Shown here one piece after another: positions 1 to 8,804 of a DNA stretch of 64,000 bases. The DNA is from CBDANW01 sp965197825. Lineage in GTDB: Bacteria > Acidobacteriota > Vicinamibacteria > Marinacidobacterales > DATDRI01. Position numbers and translations under genes: made by a program. Numbering within the stretch: position 1 is the stretch's first letter; every line of letters starts with the position of its first letter. The stretch lies in assembly GCA_965197825.1 (NCBI GenBank), contig CBDANW010000002.1, forward strand, positions 2,170,001 through 2,234,000, written 5' to 3'. Below the pieces are notes generated by a model that was not told where the DNA came from, searched no databases, and saw only the letters and a program-made list of their open reading frames with translations.

Positions 1-81
1 GTGCTGAAGGACGAGTCCGTCCAGTCCGTGCCGCCCGTACAGTTAGATCTCTTTGCTCGCGGTCCGGCGCCGGCACCCTGA
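1..81 (+). CDS. C-terminal end of a gene, possibly mutS (partial)
   Basis: The first 26 codons are open from the window edge to a TGA. The tail contains V-Q-L-D-L-F followed by a short Pro/Ala end. A terminal QLxLF motif is typical of the MutS C-terminus (the beta-clamp-binding peptide), so mismatch repair protein MutS is a reasonable guess. Other clamp-binding proteins end in similar motifs and nothing else of the gene is visible, so the assignment rests on one short motif. Confidence 0.3.
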   Translation: MLKDESVQSVPPVQLDLFARGPAPAP

Positions 82-183
82 TTCCACCTGATGCAGTCGC
101 CGGTCTCCGTTGGACAAGCATTCTAGGAATCAGGCATACTCGGGGCCGAACTGAAACCTTTCTCGATTCCAGGAGGTGGTTGA

Positions 184-768
184 ATGGTTCTCGTTAGACT
201 TGTTGGTGCTCTTTGCCTGGCTGTCGCGCTGTTGGCTCCCGTTAACCTGGCCGCGCAGGACAAACCGGTCGTCGTCATCGAGACCAGCCTGGGCGACATC
301 ACGGTCGAGCTCGATCAAGACAAAGCTCCCAAATCAGTGGAGAATTTCCTCGGGTACGTCAACGACGGTTTCTACGATGGGACCATCTTTCACCGCGTCA
401 TCCCGACCTTCATGATTCAGGGTGGTGGGTTCACTCCCGGCATGGAAAAGAAGCCGACTCGGGCTCCCATTCAGAACGAAGCGGATAATGGTCTGAAGAA
501 CCGGCGCGGCACGTTGGCGATGGCGCGCACTGGAGAGATTCACAGCGCCACCGGCCAGTTTTTCATCAACGTCAAAGACAACTCCTTCTTGGATTACAAG
601 GGTGACAGCGCGCAGGACTACGGCTATGCCGTTTTCGCTCGAGTCACCGAAGGGATGGACGTCGTCGACAAGATCAAAGACGTCAAGACGGGAAGCATGG
701 GCCCTTTCCAAGACGTCCCGACGGAGACCGTTCTCATCAAGACGATCCGTCTACAGACGGCGGAGTAG
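184..768 (+). CDS. ppiA: Secreted cyclophilin-type peptidyl-prolyl cis-trans isomerase
   Basis: A 194-residue cyclophilin, expected to catalyse cis-trans isomerisation of Xaa-Pro bonds during folding of exported proteins. Residues 1-25 form a signal peptide (basic start, hydrophobic core, A-A-Q end), which places it in the periplasm. The cyclophilin domain covers about 28-190, with the catalytic FHRVIPTFMIQGG segment at 69-81 and the LAMAR...TGQFFINV segment at 111-130, both diagnostic. An AGGAGGTGG ribosome-binding site lies directly upstream of the ATG at 184. The gene stands alone between a possible mutS tail and an ATP-grasp gene. Family assignment is firm; the substrate is unknown. Confidence 0.93.
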   Translation: MVLVRLVGALCLAVALLAPVNLAAQDKPVVVIETSLGDITVELDQDKAPKSVENFLGYVNDGFYDGTIFHRVIPTFMIQGGGFTPGMEKKPTRAPIQNEADNGLKNRRGTLAMARTGEIHSATGQFFINVKDNSFLDYKGDSAQDYGYAVFARVTEGMDVVDKIKDVKTGSMGPFQDVPTETVLIKTIRLQTAE

Positions 769-814
769 AGTCGCGGCGCAGGACTCCCACGTCCTGAGTC
801 CAAGCGTGGCGGGG

Positions 815-2077
815 ATGTCTTACGCTCCATCTTCCATGCCTCGGGTCCTTCTCCTTCTACCCACCAACACCTACCGGGCTCATGATTTCATGGCCGCGGC
901 GGGAAGGCTCGGAGTGGATGTGACCGTTGTTTCCGAGCAAGCCAGCACGATGGAGAGCATGCAACCTAGCTCGCTGTTCACCGTTGATTTCCTGGAGCCC
1001 GAAGAAGCGGCCGCGAGAGCCGTACGCTTCTTCCAACAACACCCTTTCCAAGCGGTCGTGCCGGTCGACGAGGACACCGCCGTGATCGCGGCCGCCATCT
1101 CGAAGGCGGTCGGTCTCTCTCACAACTCCCCCGAGGCGGCGACCGCCACACGCTTGAAGCATGTCATGCGGCAGGCGTTGGTCGATGAGGACGTTCTCGC
1201 CCCGAGCTATCGGCTCTTCTCGACCGGCGACGACCCCGAAGAGGTGGCGGGCCGCGTGAGTTATCCGTGCGTGCTGAAGCCGGTTTTTCTCTCGGCAAGC
1301 CGTGGCGTCATGCGTGCCGACGACGAGCCGCAATTCCGATCGTCGTTCGATCGATTGCGCGCCCTGCTCCGCGACCCCGAGGTGGTTCGGCGAGGAGGTC
1401 CGCTGGCCACGAAGGTGTTGGTCGAGGACTACGTTCCCGGCAGCGAGGTGGCGTTGGAAGGTCTGCTCACCGATGGCGAGTTGCAGGTGCTGGCGATTTT
1501 CGACAAGCCCGATCCATTGGAGGGACCGTTCTTCGAAGAGACGATTTACCTCACGCCGTCACGTCTACCGGAGGAGCTCCGAAAGGAGATTGCCGAAACG
1601 ACCTCAAGAGCAGCTCGCGCTCTCGGGCTGAGACACGGCCCCGTTCACGCCGAGCTTCGCCTGAACCCCCAGGGTGTGTGGGTCATCGAGATCGCCGGAC
1701 GTTCCATCGGGGGGCTCTGCGCGCGGACGCTTCGATTCGGGTCGGGGCTCTCCCTCGAGGAGCTGGTGATTCGGCATGCGTTGGCTTTCGACGTGAGGGA
1801 GATCTCCCGGGAGGATGGAGCTGCCGGCGTGATGATGATCCCGATCCCTCGGGCAGGGGTCCTCGAGGAGGTGCGGGGCATTCAGTCAGCGGAGGCCGTT
1901 ACTGGGATTGAAGAAGTGACCATCACCGCGCACCGCGGTAAGCTCCTGGTGCCGCTGCCCGAAGGCTCGAGCTACCTGGGTTTCATCTTCGCGCGCGCCG
2001 CCGAACCCGAACAGGTAGAGCACGCACTACGGGAGGCGGCGCTCCGTCTCGAGTTCGGCTATTTGGAAGGGGCGTAG
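815..2077 (+). CDS. ATP-grasp domain protein
   Basis: A protein of about 420 residues with the ATP-grasp fold, a family that ligates a carboxylate to an amine or thiol through an acyl-phosphate. Visible signs are the central P-C-V-L-K-P strand with the following serine/glycine loop (ATP phosphate binding), the V-L-V-E-D-Y-V-P-G-S-E-V segment (adenine pocket) and V-H-A-E-L-R-L-N-P-Q-G-V-W-V-I-E-I-A-G-R (metal-binding Glu and Asn). The N-terminus resembles a preATP-grasp domain. ATG at 815 is preceded by GGCGGGG; the ATG at 836 is an alternative. The 3' end overlaps the convergent nfuA-like gene by 19 nt. Relatives include carbamoyl-phosphate-synthase-like and dipeptide-ligase-like enzymes; the substrate cannot be read from the sequence. 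Confidence 0.82.
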   Translation: MSYAPSSMPRVLLLLPTNTYRAHDFMAAAGRLGVDVTVVSEQASTMESMQPSSLFTVDFLEPEEAAARAVRFFQQHPFQAVVPVDEDTAVIAAAISKAVGLSHNSPEAATATRLKHVMRQALVDEDVLAPSYRLFSTGDDPEEVAGRVSYPCVLKPVFLSASRGVMRADDEPQFRSSFDRLRALLRDPEVVRRGGPLATKVLVEDYVPGSEVALEGLLTDGELQVLAIFDKPDPLEGPFFEETIYLTPSRLPEELRKEIAETTSRAARALGLRHGPVHAELRLNPQGVWVIEIAGRSIGGLCARTLRFGSGLSLEELVIRHALAFDVREISREDGAAGVMMIPIPRAGVLEEVRGIQSAEAVTGIEEVTITAHRGKLLVPLPEGSSYLGFIFARAAEPEQVEHALREAALRLEFGYLEGA

Positions 2078-2655
2078 TAGGGATTTCTTCCCGCGCCGTG
2101 ATCGGTCGTGTCCATGATGGCGCCGACTTCCGGCGCGACCTTGCGGATCGAAGCCTCGATACCCTGTTTGAGAGTGACATCGGCCATACCGCATCCCTGA
2201 CAACCTCCGCCCAAGCGGAGATAGACTTCGTTGCCCTTGACGTCGAGCAACTCGACGAAACCGCCGTGCGCCGCAATGGCCGGATTGATTTCCTTCGCGA
2301 ACGCCTCTTCGATTCTCGCCCGGATTTGATCCGCGGGAGGGATGGAATCGAGCAGGGAGTTGGAGATCGCTTGTTCATCCGACTGGATGACCGAACGGAT
2401 CGTGGACCCGACTTGTTTGGCCAGGGGAAGCCACTCGCCACCGGTGCCCTTGGCGGTGATCGTCACCCGGTTGTCCTGAACGAGCACGGACTCCACACCC
2501 TCGAGGGCGAGAAGCTTTTCGGCTAGCGGAGAGCCTTTCGCCCGCCCCGGGCTGTTGAAGAATGCCGATCCGCCTTCGTAAACTGGCCGATCCACGACGA
2601 AGTTACACGTTTCCGTGTCCTTCGGCTCTGCGATGACCTTGATCTCTTCACTCAT
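2059..2655 (-). CDS. NfuA/NifU-type Fe-S cluster carrier protein
   Basis: A 198-residue protein with an Nfu N-terminal domain (about 5-90, containing the NPGRAKGSPLAEKLL-like segment) and a C-terminal NifU domain (about 105-185). Cys152 and Cys155 in G-G-C-Q-G-C-G are the CxxC that bridges a [4Fe-4S] cluster between two subunits. Such proteins deliver Fe-S clusters to client enzymes in the cytoplasm. The start at 2655 is chosen because AGGAG precedes it at the right spacing; upstream in-frame sequence would add only seven residues. It is co-directional with, and about 80 nt downstream of, the radical SAM selenoprotein gene, itself a [4Fe-4S] enzyme, so the pairing may be functional. Confidence 0.88.
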   Translation of the reverse strand: MSEEIKVIAEPKDTETCNFVVDRPVYEGGSAFFNSPGRAKGSPLAEKLLALEGVESVLVQDNRVTITAKGTGGEWLPLAKQVGSTIRSVIQSDEQAISNSLLDSIPPADQIRARIEEAFAKEINPAIAAHGGFVELLDVKGNEVYLRLGGGCQGCGMADVTLKQGIEASIRKVAPEVGAIMDTTDHGAGRNPYYAPSK

Positions 2656-2734
2656 GGAGACTCCTCTCTCCCGCAATTATAGGCAGGTGGTGCCTCGTTT
2701 CTCAAGGGGCGCTGCCACCAGTTTTGGCAAGTCC

Positions 2735-4189
2735 TTACAAACCCCCCCTTTGCTCCAAGGGGCCCAACTGGCCCCGGGTGGGCTCCGCTCAGCAGAACCA
2801 CGCTTCGGTGAGGCGGGGTGCTCGGACTCGGTCTGCGGCGGCCGGGCGACGGTGCCCCCGGGACGGGGTTTCACCGAACGTCGCCCAAGCCAAGTCGCGT
2901 ATGCGGGCAAACGTCACGACCGGGTCTTCCTCGGCGTCTGCCGCTTCTTCCACTAGCGCGCTCACTCGAGCGTGGAGCTCGTCCATCTTCGGATCGGGAT
3001 GCCGCCACAGATGGGTGAAGGATTCCGGAACGAGGCCTTCGAGATAAGACTGAATGGAGGGACGCTCGAGGAGCGCCGACCCCGGAGGCACGAGCAGACG
3101 CACGGTGAACTGCACCGGGTCCACGTGATCCACGAGATCCTCCTCCTCGATCCAGTCGAGGACGTCGATGTAATCGCGGATCGTCGTCCAGGGCGTGAAG
3201 GCGACCCAGGTGGGGCGCGGCGAAATCCCGTCGCGGCGAAGGAGGTGGATGGCCTCGATAGCGTCTTCCCGAGTGTGTCCCTTGGCGAGCTCACGCAATA
3301 CGTCGTTGCTGAGGGATTCGAGCGCGGAGATGACGAAAATACAGCCAAGCTTGCCGAGCTCCGGCAACAGGCTTCTGTATTTCAGCAAGTGTTCGACTTT
3401 GGCGGTGAAGTCGAACGTCACCTGCGGATGCGCCTGGTGTAAAGCGCGGGCGATGGCTAACGAGTGCCCCGGGCCGTTCAAGAAGTCGGGATCCCCGAAA
3501 GTGATATGGGTGGCTCCCGCGCCGACGAGCTGACGGATGTCCGCCAGCACTATCTCTGCGGGGACGACGAAAAAGCGACCCTTGTAGACGGGAGGGATGG
3601 GGCAGTGCCGACAAAGATGCAGGCATCCTCGGCTGGCTTCGACGTAGCCGACCAGGCAGAAGTGGCCGTCCCGATCGAGATGCGCGTATCGTTTGAGTGG
3701 CGGCAGCCCGCTGCGTAGCGGCACAGGAAAAGCGAGTCGATCGAGAATCGGTACCGTGGCAGCCTGCGTGATCCCTCGCGCCCCGTCGCCGAGCGTTTGC
3801 GCGAGACCGACCAACGACTGTTCGTACTCACCGCCGACGACGGAATCGGCGGCGTTCGCGAGAAGGTAGTCTGCGTTCAGGCTGGCGTAGAGACCGTAGA
3901 AACAGATGTGGCAGCTTGGATTCAAAGCCCGAACGTGGCGAGCGACCCGAGCTCCCAGGCGCAGCGCGGTGTGCATGGGGACCGAGATCGCGACCAACCG
4001 GGCGCGGCGAACCAGATCCTCGTCCAGGTGCTCCAATGGGTCGACCGAAATATCGATCGCGGAAACCCAAAATCCTGCCCGAGCGAGAAAGGCCATCGGG
4101 CTCGCGAGTCCCATGGGTTGGTGTCCCAGCTCGTAGCAGGAGATCAGAAGGATCTCGGTCTTCGAGGGTGAGCTCGTCATGTCCGTCAT
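2735..4189 (-). CDS. Cobalamin-binding radical SAM protein with a C-U-A-E-P tail (selenoprotein)
   Basis: The N-terminal region (about 1-140) resembles a B12-binding domain. A radical SAM domain follows, with the [4Fe-4S]-binding C-x3-C-x2-C at Cys189, Cys193 and Cys196. Conventional reading stops at TGA 2791-2789 directly after A-W-F-C. Reading the TGA as selenocysteine continues Sec-A-E-P and then 14 further residues to TAA at 2735, giving 484 residues. The resulting C-U-A-E-P matches the hallmark tail of an uncharacterised radical SAM family I remember as CUAEP/CCAEP-tail. A 17-nt hairpin starts 13 nt after the TGA. The start is uncertain: ATGs at 4234, 4228, 4189 and 4180 all precede the conserved region. 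The reaction is unknown. The family call is strong; the recoding is inference from motif plus hairpin. Confidence 0.8.
2759..2791 (-). promoter_or_regulatory. Candidate bacterial SECIS element with its UGA codon
   Basis: On the minus strand the TGA at 2791-2789 is followed by 13 nt and then a perfect 6-bp stem GGGGCC/GGCCCC closing the loop AGTTG (2775-2759). The loop contains the G-U dinucleotide that SelB recognises. The E. coli fdhF element has an 11-nt spacer and a 17-nt upper stem-loop; here the stem-loop is also 17 nt. There is no U-tract after the stem, which argues against a simple terminator. Confidence 0.6.
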
Positions 4190-4286
4190 GTCTCGCGGGC
4201 CCGCGTGGTAGGGTTCGCCCCTCAGCATGACCATTCTCGCACAATCGCGCTACGGCAGGCGGAACTGCTGGCCGCCAAAATGGGCC

Positions 4287-4332
4287 GTTGCTGCTACTCA
4301 ACCTAGCCAGGCGGCGGTTGAGTAGCAGCAAC
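4287..4332. repeat. Perfect 17-bp inverted repeat
   Basis: GTTGCTGCTACTCAACC at 4287-4303 is repeated in exact inverted orientation at 4316-4332 with a 12-nt spacer. It lies in the divergent gap between the radical SAM gene and lptD. There is no T-tract, so it is not a classical intrinsic terminator. The word TAGCAGCAAC of one arm recurs in a second inverted structure at 19745-19817, which suggests a repeat family rather than an lptD-specific operator. Confidence 0.7.
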
Positions 4333-4376
4333 ATCCCGAGAAAGCCGCTTGGAAAATTGGCCGGCCGCATTGCATA

Positions 4377-6554
4377 ATGCCTTCATCCAGAAAGTACATG
4401 TTGAAGCTCAAAGTCATCGTCGCTTGCCTAAGCATCGGGGCCTTCGCCCACGGTCAAGAACGAGACGTCCCCCAACCAGCTTCCCCACCCGGAACGATCA
4501 CGCTCGACGCGGAAGAGCAGGAGCAGGTGGAAAAAGGACACGTCCGGGCGACGGGCTACGTCGATATCGTGGCGGGGGACATCCGCGTATCTGCCGACCG
4601 CGTGGACTTCTGGAGCGAGGAAATGAAGGTCGTCGCGGAGGGCAATGTCGTCTTTCAGCAAGGGGATCAAAAGATTGTCGGCGATCGCGTGGAAGTAAGT
4701 CTAGAGGACGGAACTGGGAAATTCTACGATGCCTACGGAAATGCTGGCTCGGACTTTTTCTTCCATGGTGACGTCGTGGAGAAAGTGGACGAGGATACCT
4801 ACGTCGTCGAACACGGCGCTTTCACATCGTGTGCACAACCCACTCCCCGCTGGCGATTCACTTCTTGGAAAGCCACGGTTCGCCGCGATCATCACGTTTC
4901 GCTGCACAACGCGTTTGTCAGAGTAAAATCCGTTCCCGTTTTCTACGTTCCTTATCTTTACTACCCTATCGATGAGAAGGGTCGTTCTACCGGCTTTCTC
5001 CTTCCCCAAATAGGAAACTCCTCGCTCAAAGGATTCTTGGTGAGCCAGAGTTTTTTCTGGGCAATCAATCGATCCATGGATGCCACGTTCACCGCGGACT
5101 ACTTCGGGAGCGGTGGTCTGGGTGGGGGAGTGGACTACCGCTACGTGTTCTCCGGCGAATCACGGGGGCAGTTCGAATCCTATTTTCTGCGCGACAAGGA
5201 AACGGAACGGCAGGACTGGCAGATCCGGAGCGCAGTGAATCAGGCGCTTCCAGCGGGTTTCAGTACGATTGCGCGCGTCGACTACTTCAGTTCTTTCGCC
5301 TTCCAGCAGAAATTCGAAGAGAGCTTCGAGCGAGCAACCCAGCGATCGAAGCGTGCCACGGTCAACGTCGCTCGTTCTTGGTCTACTTACACGCTCCGGT
5401 TTCTCTACGATCGAAACGAGACTTCGTTTCCAACCAGCATTAGCTTTCGTGAACTCCGCCCTCGGGTGGCTTTCGATTCGAGACAAAATCGCATCGGCCG
5501 GACCCCTTTTCTTTTTGGTTTTCGCACCCAGGCGTCGTCGTTCTCACGCAATTTGCGGGACGATAGGTTCGAGTATCAGCGGTGGGACGTTCTTCCTACT
5601 ATCTCCTATCCCTTTACGGCTTGGCCTTTCCTGACGGCGCGAACTTCCTTCATCAGTCGCTTCACCCACTACTCGCAACGGATCGTTGATGGGGATCCGG
5701 TTCAAGATAGTCTGAACAGGCAATACAACGAGATTCGAGTCGACATGCGGGGGCCGAGCTTTTTCCGCATCTTCAATACTCCGGATAGCGGATACGCGGA
5801 AAGGTGGAAGCATGTCGTCGAGCCACAGTTAGTATGGAGTTTCCGCTCTCGGGTAGACGACTTCAATGCCATTCCAAAATTTGACTCGGAAGACTACATT
5901 CCCGGGACCAACCAGTTTTCTCTGGCGATTGTCAACCGGTTCCTCGCCAAGCGCCGGATCGGCCAGAGCGAGCAGTCAGTGCCCTACGAGTTCCTTACCT
6001 GGACGTTGGCGCAGCGCTACTTTCTCCAAGTCGACGCGAGCCTCTACGACCGCCAGTTCAGCACTCCGTTCTTCACAGAGGACGGTGTCCCTAGTAACTA
6101 TTCTCCGATTACCTCGAAGGTGGTCTTTCGTCCCATCGGTCGAGTGTCGGCGATCTGGAATCTCGAATACGATGTCAATTTCAAAAGGGTTCGGTCCATG
6201 AGCCTGGTAGGGAGTTATGCGGGGAGAAGTTGGGGTTCGGTGAACGGGTCGTTGTCGCAAAGCGTCCAGCTGACCAGCGGTCGGGAGCGCAAGAATATAC
6301 GCGGAATGACCAACTTGAACGTCAGCCGTTCGGTGAGCGTTCAGTTCGAGTCGGCATATGACGTCGCCCAGAAGGAGCTCAACCTTTTCCGCGCCGGCGT
6401 CTACTACAATATTCAGTGCTGTGGCTTCCAGGCTGAATACACCAAGTATCAATTTGGCACCTTTCGAGACGAGGGCCTGTTCCGCGTGGGGATCACGCTC
6501 GCCAATATCGGCTCGTTCGGGACGTCGCTCAACGCTCCCGGAATCGTGCAGTAG
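4377..6554 (+). CDS. lptD: LPS-assembly protein LptD (OstA/organic solvent tolerance family)
   Basis: A 725-residue outer-membrane beta-barrel protein expected to insert lipopolysaccharide into the outer leaflet. A signal peptide ends near A-H-G-Q-E. Residues about 35-150 form the periplasmic LptA/OstA-like beta-jellyroll (D-A-E-E-Q-E-Q ... V-S-A-D-R-V-D-F ... G-N-V-V-F-Q-Q-G-D). The rest is a long alternating, aromatic-rich barrel. A Cys in F-T-S-C-A-Q and an adjacent Cys pair near the C-terminus (I-Q-C-C-G-F) recall the disulfide cysteines of E. coli LptD. ATG 4377 gives the longest form; ATG 4398 gives a more standard signal peptide. The next gene starts immediately at 6555. Confidence 0.88.
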   Translation: MPSSRKYMLKLKVIVACLSIGAFAHGQERDVPQPASPPGTITLDAEEQEQVEKGHVRATGYVDIVAGDIRVSADRVDFWSEEMKVVAEGNVVFQQGDQKIVGDRVEVSLEDGTGKFYDAYGNAGSDFFFHGDVVEKVDEDTYVVEHGAFTSCAQPTPRWRFTSWKATVRRDHHVSLHNAFVRVKSVPVFYVPYLYYPIDEKGRSTGFLLPQIGNSSLKGFLVSQSFFWAINRSMDATFTADYFGSGGLGGGVDYRYVFSGESRGQFESYFLRDKETERQDWQIRSAVNQALPAGFSTIARVDYFSSFAFQQKFEESFERATQRSKRATVNVARSWSTYTLRFLYDRNETSFPTSISFRELRPRVAFDSRQNRIGRTPFLFGFRTQASSFSRNLRDDRFEYQRWDVLPTISYPFTAWPFLTARTSFISRFTHYSQRIVDGDPVQDSLNRQYNEIRVDMRGPSFFRIFNTPDSGYAERWKHVVEPQLVWSFRSRVDDFNAIPKFDSEDYIPGTNQFSLAIVNRFLAKRRIGQSEQSVPYEFLTWTLAQRYFLQVDASLYDRQFSTPFFTEDGVPSNYSPITSKVVFRPIGRVSAIWNLEYDVNFKRVRSMSLVGSYAGRSWGSVNGSLSQSVQLTSGRERKNIRGMTNLNVSRSVSVQFESAYDVAQKELNLFRAGVYYNIQCCGFQAEYTKYQFGTFRDEGLFRVGITLANIGSFGTSLNAPGIVQ

Positions 6555-7634
6555 GTGAGCGATAGCCGGATGAAGGGTCTCATTCTGAGTGGTGGCGCCG
6601 GAACGCGGCTGCGGCCGCTCACACACACGCGCGCCAAACAGCTCATGCCGGTGGCCAACAAGCCGATTCTCTTCTACGGGATCGAAGCGATACGCCAAGC
6701 GGGAATCACCGACATCGGGATCATCGTGGGAGATACGGCTGGTGAGATCCGTGCGGCGGTGGGTGACGGCTCTCGTTGGGATGCAAGAATCACCTACATC
6801 CCACAGGAGGCACCCCTCGGACTCGCTCATGCGGTCTTGACGGCAGAGCCGTTCCTTGCCGACGATCCCTTCGTCATGTATCTCGGCGACAACATTCTAG
6901 CCAACGGCATCGCGGGCTTGGTGGCAGAGTTTCGTCAAGAGCAACCCACGGCACAGGTCCTGCTCGCGCACGTACCGCACCCTGAGCAGTTTGGGGTGGC
7001 TGAGCTCGAGGATGGACGGGTGACGCGACTTCAAGAGAAGCCCAGCGCGCCACGTAGTGATCTCGCGTTGGTCGGTGTCTATATGTTCCGTGCTTCGGTG
7101 TTCGAGGCGGCCCGTGCTATCCGCCCCTCGGCTCGCAACGAGCTCGAGATCACCGACGCGATCCAGTACCTCATCGACAAGGACTACACCGTGCGGCCTC
7201 ACATCGTCGACGGTTGGTGGAAGGACACCGGGAGGCTGGACGACATACTGGAAGCCAACCGGTTGGTCCTGGACGCGCTCGATCCGAGGGTGGATGGACG
7301 CGTCGATGCCGACTCGCGCGTGGAGGGCAAGGTGGTGATCGAAAAAGGTGCCGAAATCATCGCCAGTGTGATCCGCGGCCCGGCGATTATCGGCTCGGGA
7401 TCGCGCATCGAACGCTCGTATATTGGCCCCTTCACGTCGGTGCAGGACAATGTTCACGTCAGAGCCAGCGAAGTGGAGCACAGCATCATCCTCTCGGAAA
7501 GCGTCATCCTCGAGCTCGGCAGCCGAATGGAAGGTAGCCTGGTCGGCCACAACGTGCGGATCGAACGTTCCCAATCGAAGCCCGCAGCACACCGTTTCAT
7601 GTTGGGAGACAATAGCCAGGTTGACGTCATCTGA
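6555..7634 (+). CDS. rmlA: Glucose-1-phosphate thymidylyltransferase, long form
   Basis: A nucleotidyltransferase making dTDP-glucose from dTTP and glucose-1-phosphate. The N-terminal Rossmann-like domain carries the signature G-G-A-G-T-R-L-R-P-L-T and the K-Q-L-M-P-V-A-N-K-P metal/sugar loop; Y-L-G-D-N supplies the catalytic Asp. Residues about 245-355 look like a left-handed beta-helix, which marks the long (about 355-residue) StrD-like subgroup rather than the 290-residue RmlA of E. coli. It starts with GTG at 6555 right after lptD; ATG at 6570 is an alternative. It sits directly upstream of rmlB, consistent with a dTDP-deoxysugar pathway; rmlC and rmlD are not in the window. Confidence 0.9.
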   Translation: MSDSRMKGLILSGGAGTRLRPLTHTRAKQLMPVANKPILFYGIEAIRQAGITDIGIIVGDTAGEIRAAVGDGSRWDARITYIPQEAPLGLAHAVLTAEPFLADDPFVMYLGDNILANGIAGLVAEFRQEQPTAQVLLAHVPHPEQFGVAELEDGRVTRLQEKPSAPRSDLALVGVYMFRASVFEAARAIRPSARNELEITDAIQYLIDKDYTVRPHIVDGWWKDTGRLDDILEANRLVLDALDPRVDGRVDADSRVEGKVVIEKGAEIIASVIRGPAIIGSGSRIERSYIGPFTSVQDNVHVRASEVEHSIILSESVILELGSRMEGSLVGHNVRIERSQSKPAAHRFMLGDNSQVDVI

Positions 7635-7704
7635 GAGCTTCGGGCCACATGAGCCAATCAGGTCTTCCGACCGCGGAAGACGTTTGCGGTAAGGATTTCG
7701 GAAA

Positions 7705-8730
7705 GTGCCCACCCACATTCTCGTGACCGGCGGTGCCGGGTTCATCGGCAGCAACTTCATCCACTACTTAGCACGTACTCAACCGGAATGGCGCATTACC
7801 AATCTGGACAAGCTCACCTACGCCGGGAATCTGGCGAACCTGGACGGCATGGAAGACCATCAGGGCTACCGCTTCGTGAAGGGAGACATCTGTGATCCCG
7901 CGACGGTGGAGCCTCTCGTTGCCGACGCGAACATCGTCATCAACTTCGCGGCGGAGACCCATGTCGACCGATCCATCCACGATGCCGGTCAATTCATTCT
8001 CACCGATGTCTACGGCACGTTCGTTCTTCTCGAGGCAGTTCGCCTCAAGTCGAAGGCGAAGCTCTTCGTGCAAATCTCGACCGACGAGGTGTACGGGACC
8101 ATCGCCAGTGGCTCGGCGAGGGAAGAGGATCCCTTGGCTCCCCGCAACCCTTACTCGTCGAGCAAGGCCGGGGCGGACCGCCTCGCATATTCTTACTTCA
8201 CCACCTATCAGCTACCGGTGATCGTCACCCGCGCCTCGAACAACTACGGACCTCGCCAGTATCCGGAGAAGGTGATCCCTCTGTTCATTACCAACTCGCT
8301 CCAAGATGAGCCGCTACCGATCTACGGTGATGGGCTACAGGTTCGAGACTGGTTGCACGTGGAAGACCACTGCCGGGGGCTTACTCTCTTGATGGATAAG
8401 GGGCAGCCAGGGGAGACCTACAACATCGGAGGCGGAACGGAGCTCACCAATATGGAGCTCACGGAGCGAATTCTGGCATTGGTGGGAAAGCCCGCGAGTC
8501 TTATCAAGAAGGTGTCCGATCGCCCCGGCCACGACCGCCGCTACAGCTTGGATACGACGCGGCTACGCTCTCTGGGGTGGAAGTCAAGCTTCGACTTCGA
8601 CACCGGGTTGGCGGCCACCGTGGAGTGGTACCGGTCGAACGAAGAGTGGTGGAAAGCCATCAAGTCCGGAAGCCGTGACTACCGGCAGTTCTACCAGAAA
8701 AACTACGGTGAGGAGCCGGCCTCCCGCTGA
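7705..8730 (+). CDS. rmlB: dTDP-glucose 4,6-dehydratase
   Basis: An extended short-chain dehydrogenase of 341 residues that converts dTDP-glucose to dTDP-4-keto-6-deoxyglucose. The N-terminal NAD site G-G-A-G-F-I-G-S-N-F is followed by N-L-D-K-L-T-Y-A-G-N-L, a segment characteristic of RmlB. The catalytic region S-T-D-E-V-Y-G gives Thr, Asp and Glu, and Y-S-S-S-K gives the Tyr and Lys. It starts with GTG at 7705, with a purine-rich AAGGATTTCGGAAAG upstream. It follows rmlA by about 70 nt and is probably co-transcribed. Confidence 0.94.
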   Translation: MPTHILVTGGAGFIGSNFIHYLARTQPEWRITNLDKLTYAGNLANLDGMEDHQGYRFVKGDICDPATVEPLVADANIVINFAAETHVDRSIHDAGQFILTDVYGTFVLLEAVRLKSKAKLFVQISTDEVYGTIASGSAREEDPLAPRNPYSSSKAGADRLAYSYFTTYQLPVIVTRASNNYGPRQYPEKVIPLFITNSLQDEPLPIYGDGLQVRDWLHVEDHCRGLTLLMDKGQPGETYNIGGGTELTNMELTERILALVGKPASLIKKVSDRPGHDRRYSLDTTRLRSLGWKSSFDFDTGLAATVEWYRSNEEWWKAIKSGSRDYRQFYQKNYGEEPASR

Positions 8731-8804
8731 CGGCAGTGCCGGGAGTGTCCCTTGGTTTATCGGATGGCTCCGTCGTTGGCCGGTGAGGGATTGGAGGCGG
8801 GAGT

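Noticed and set aside
602..814. An upstream extension of the ATP-grasp frame
   Set aside because: It lies inside the cyclophilin gene and shows no conservation; ATG 815 is after the cyclophilin stop.
2759..2775. The GGGGCC/GGCCCC stem as an intrinsic terminator
   Set aside because: No U-tract follows and it lies inside the reconstructed reading frame at the SECIS distance.
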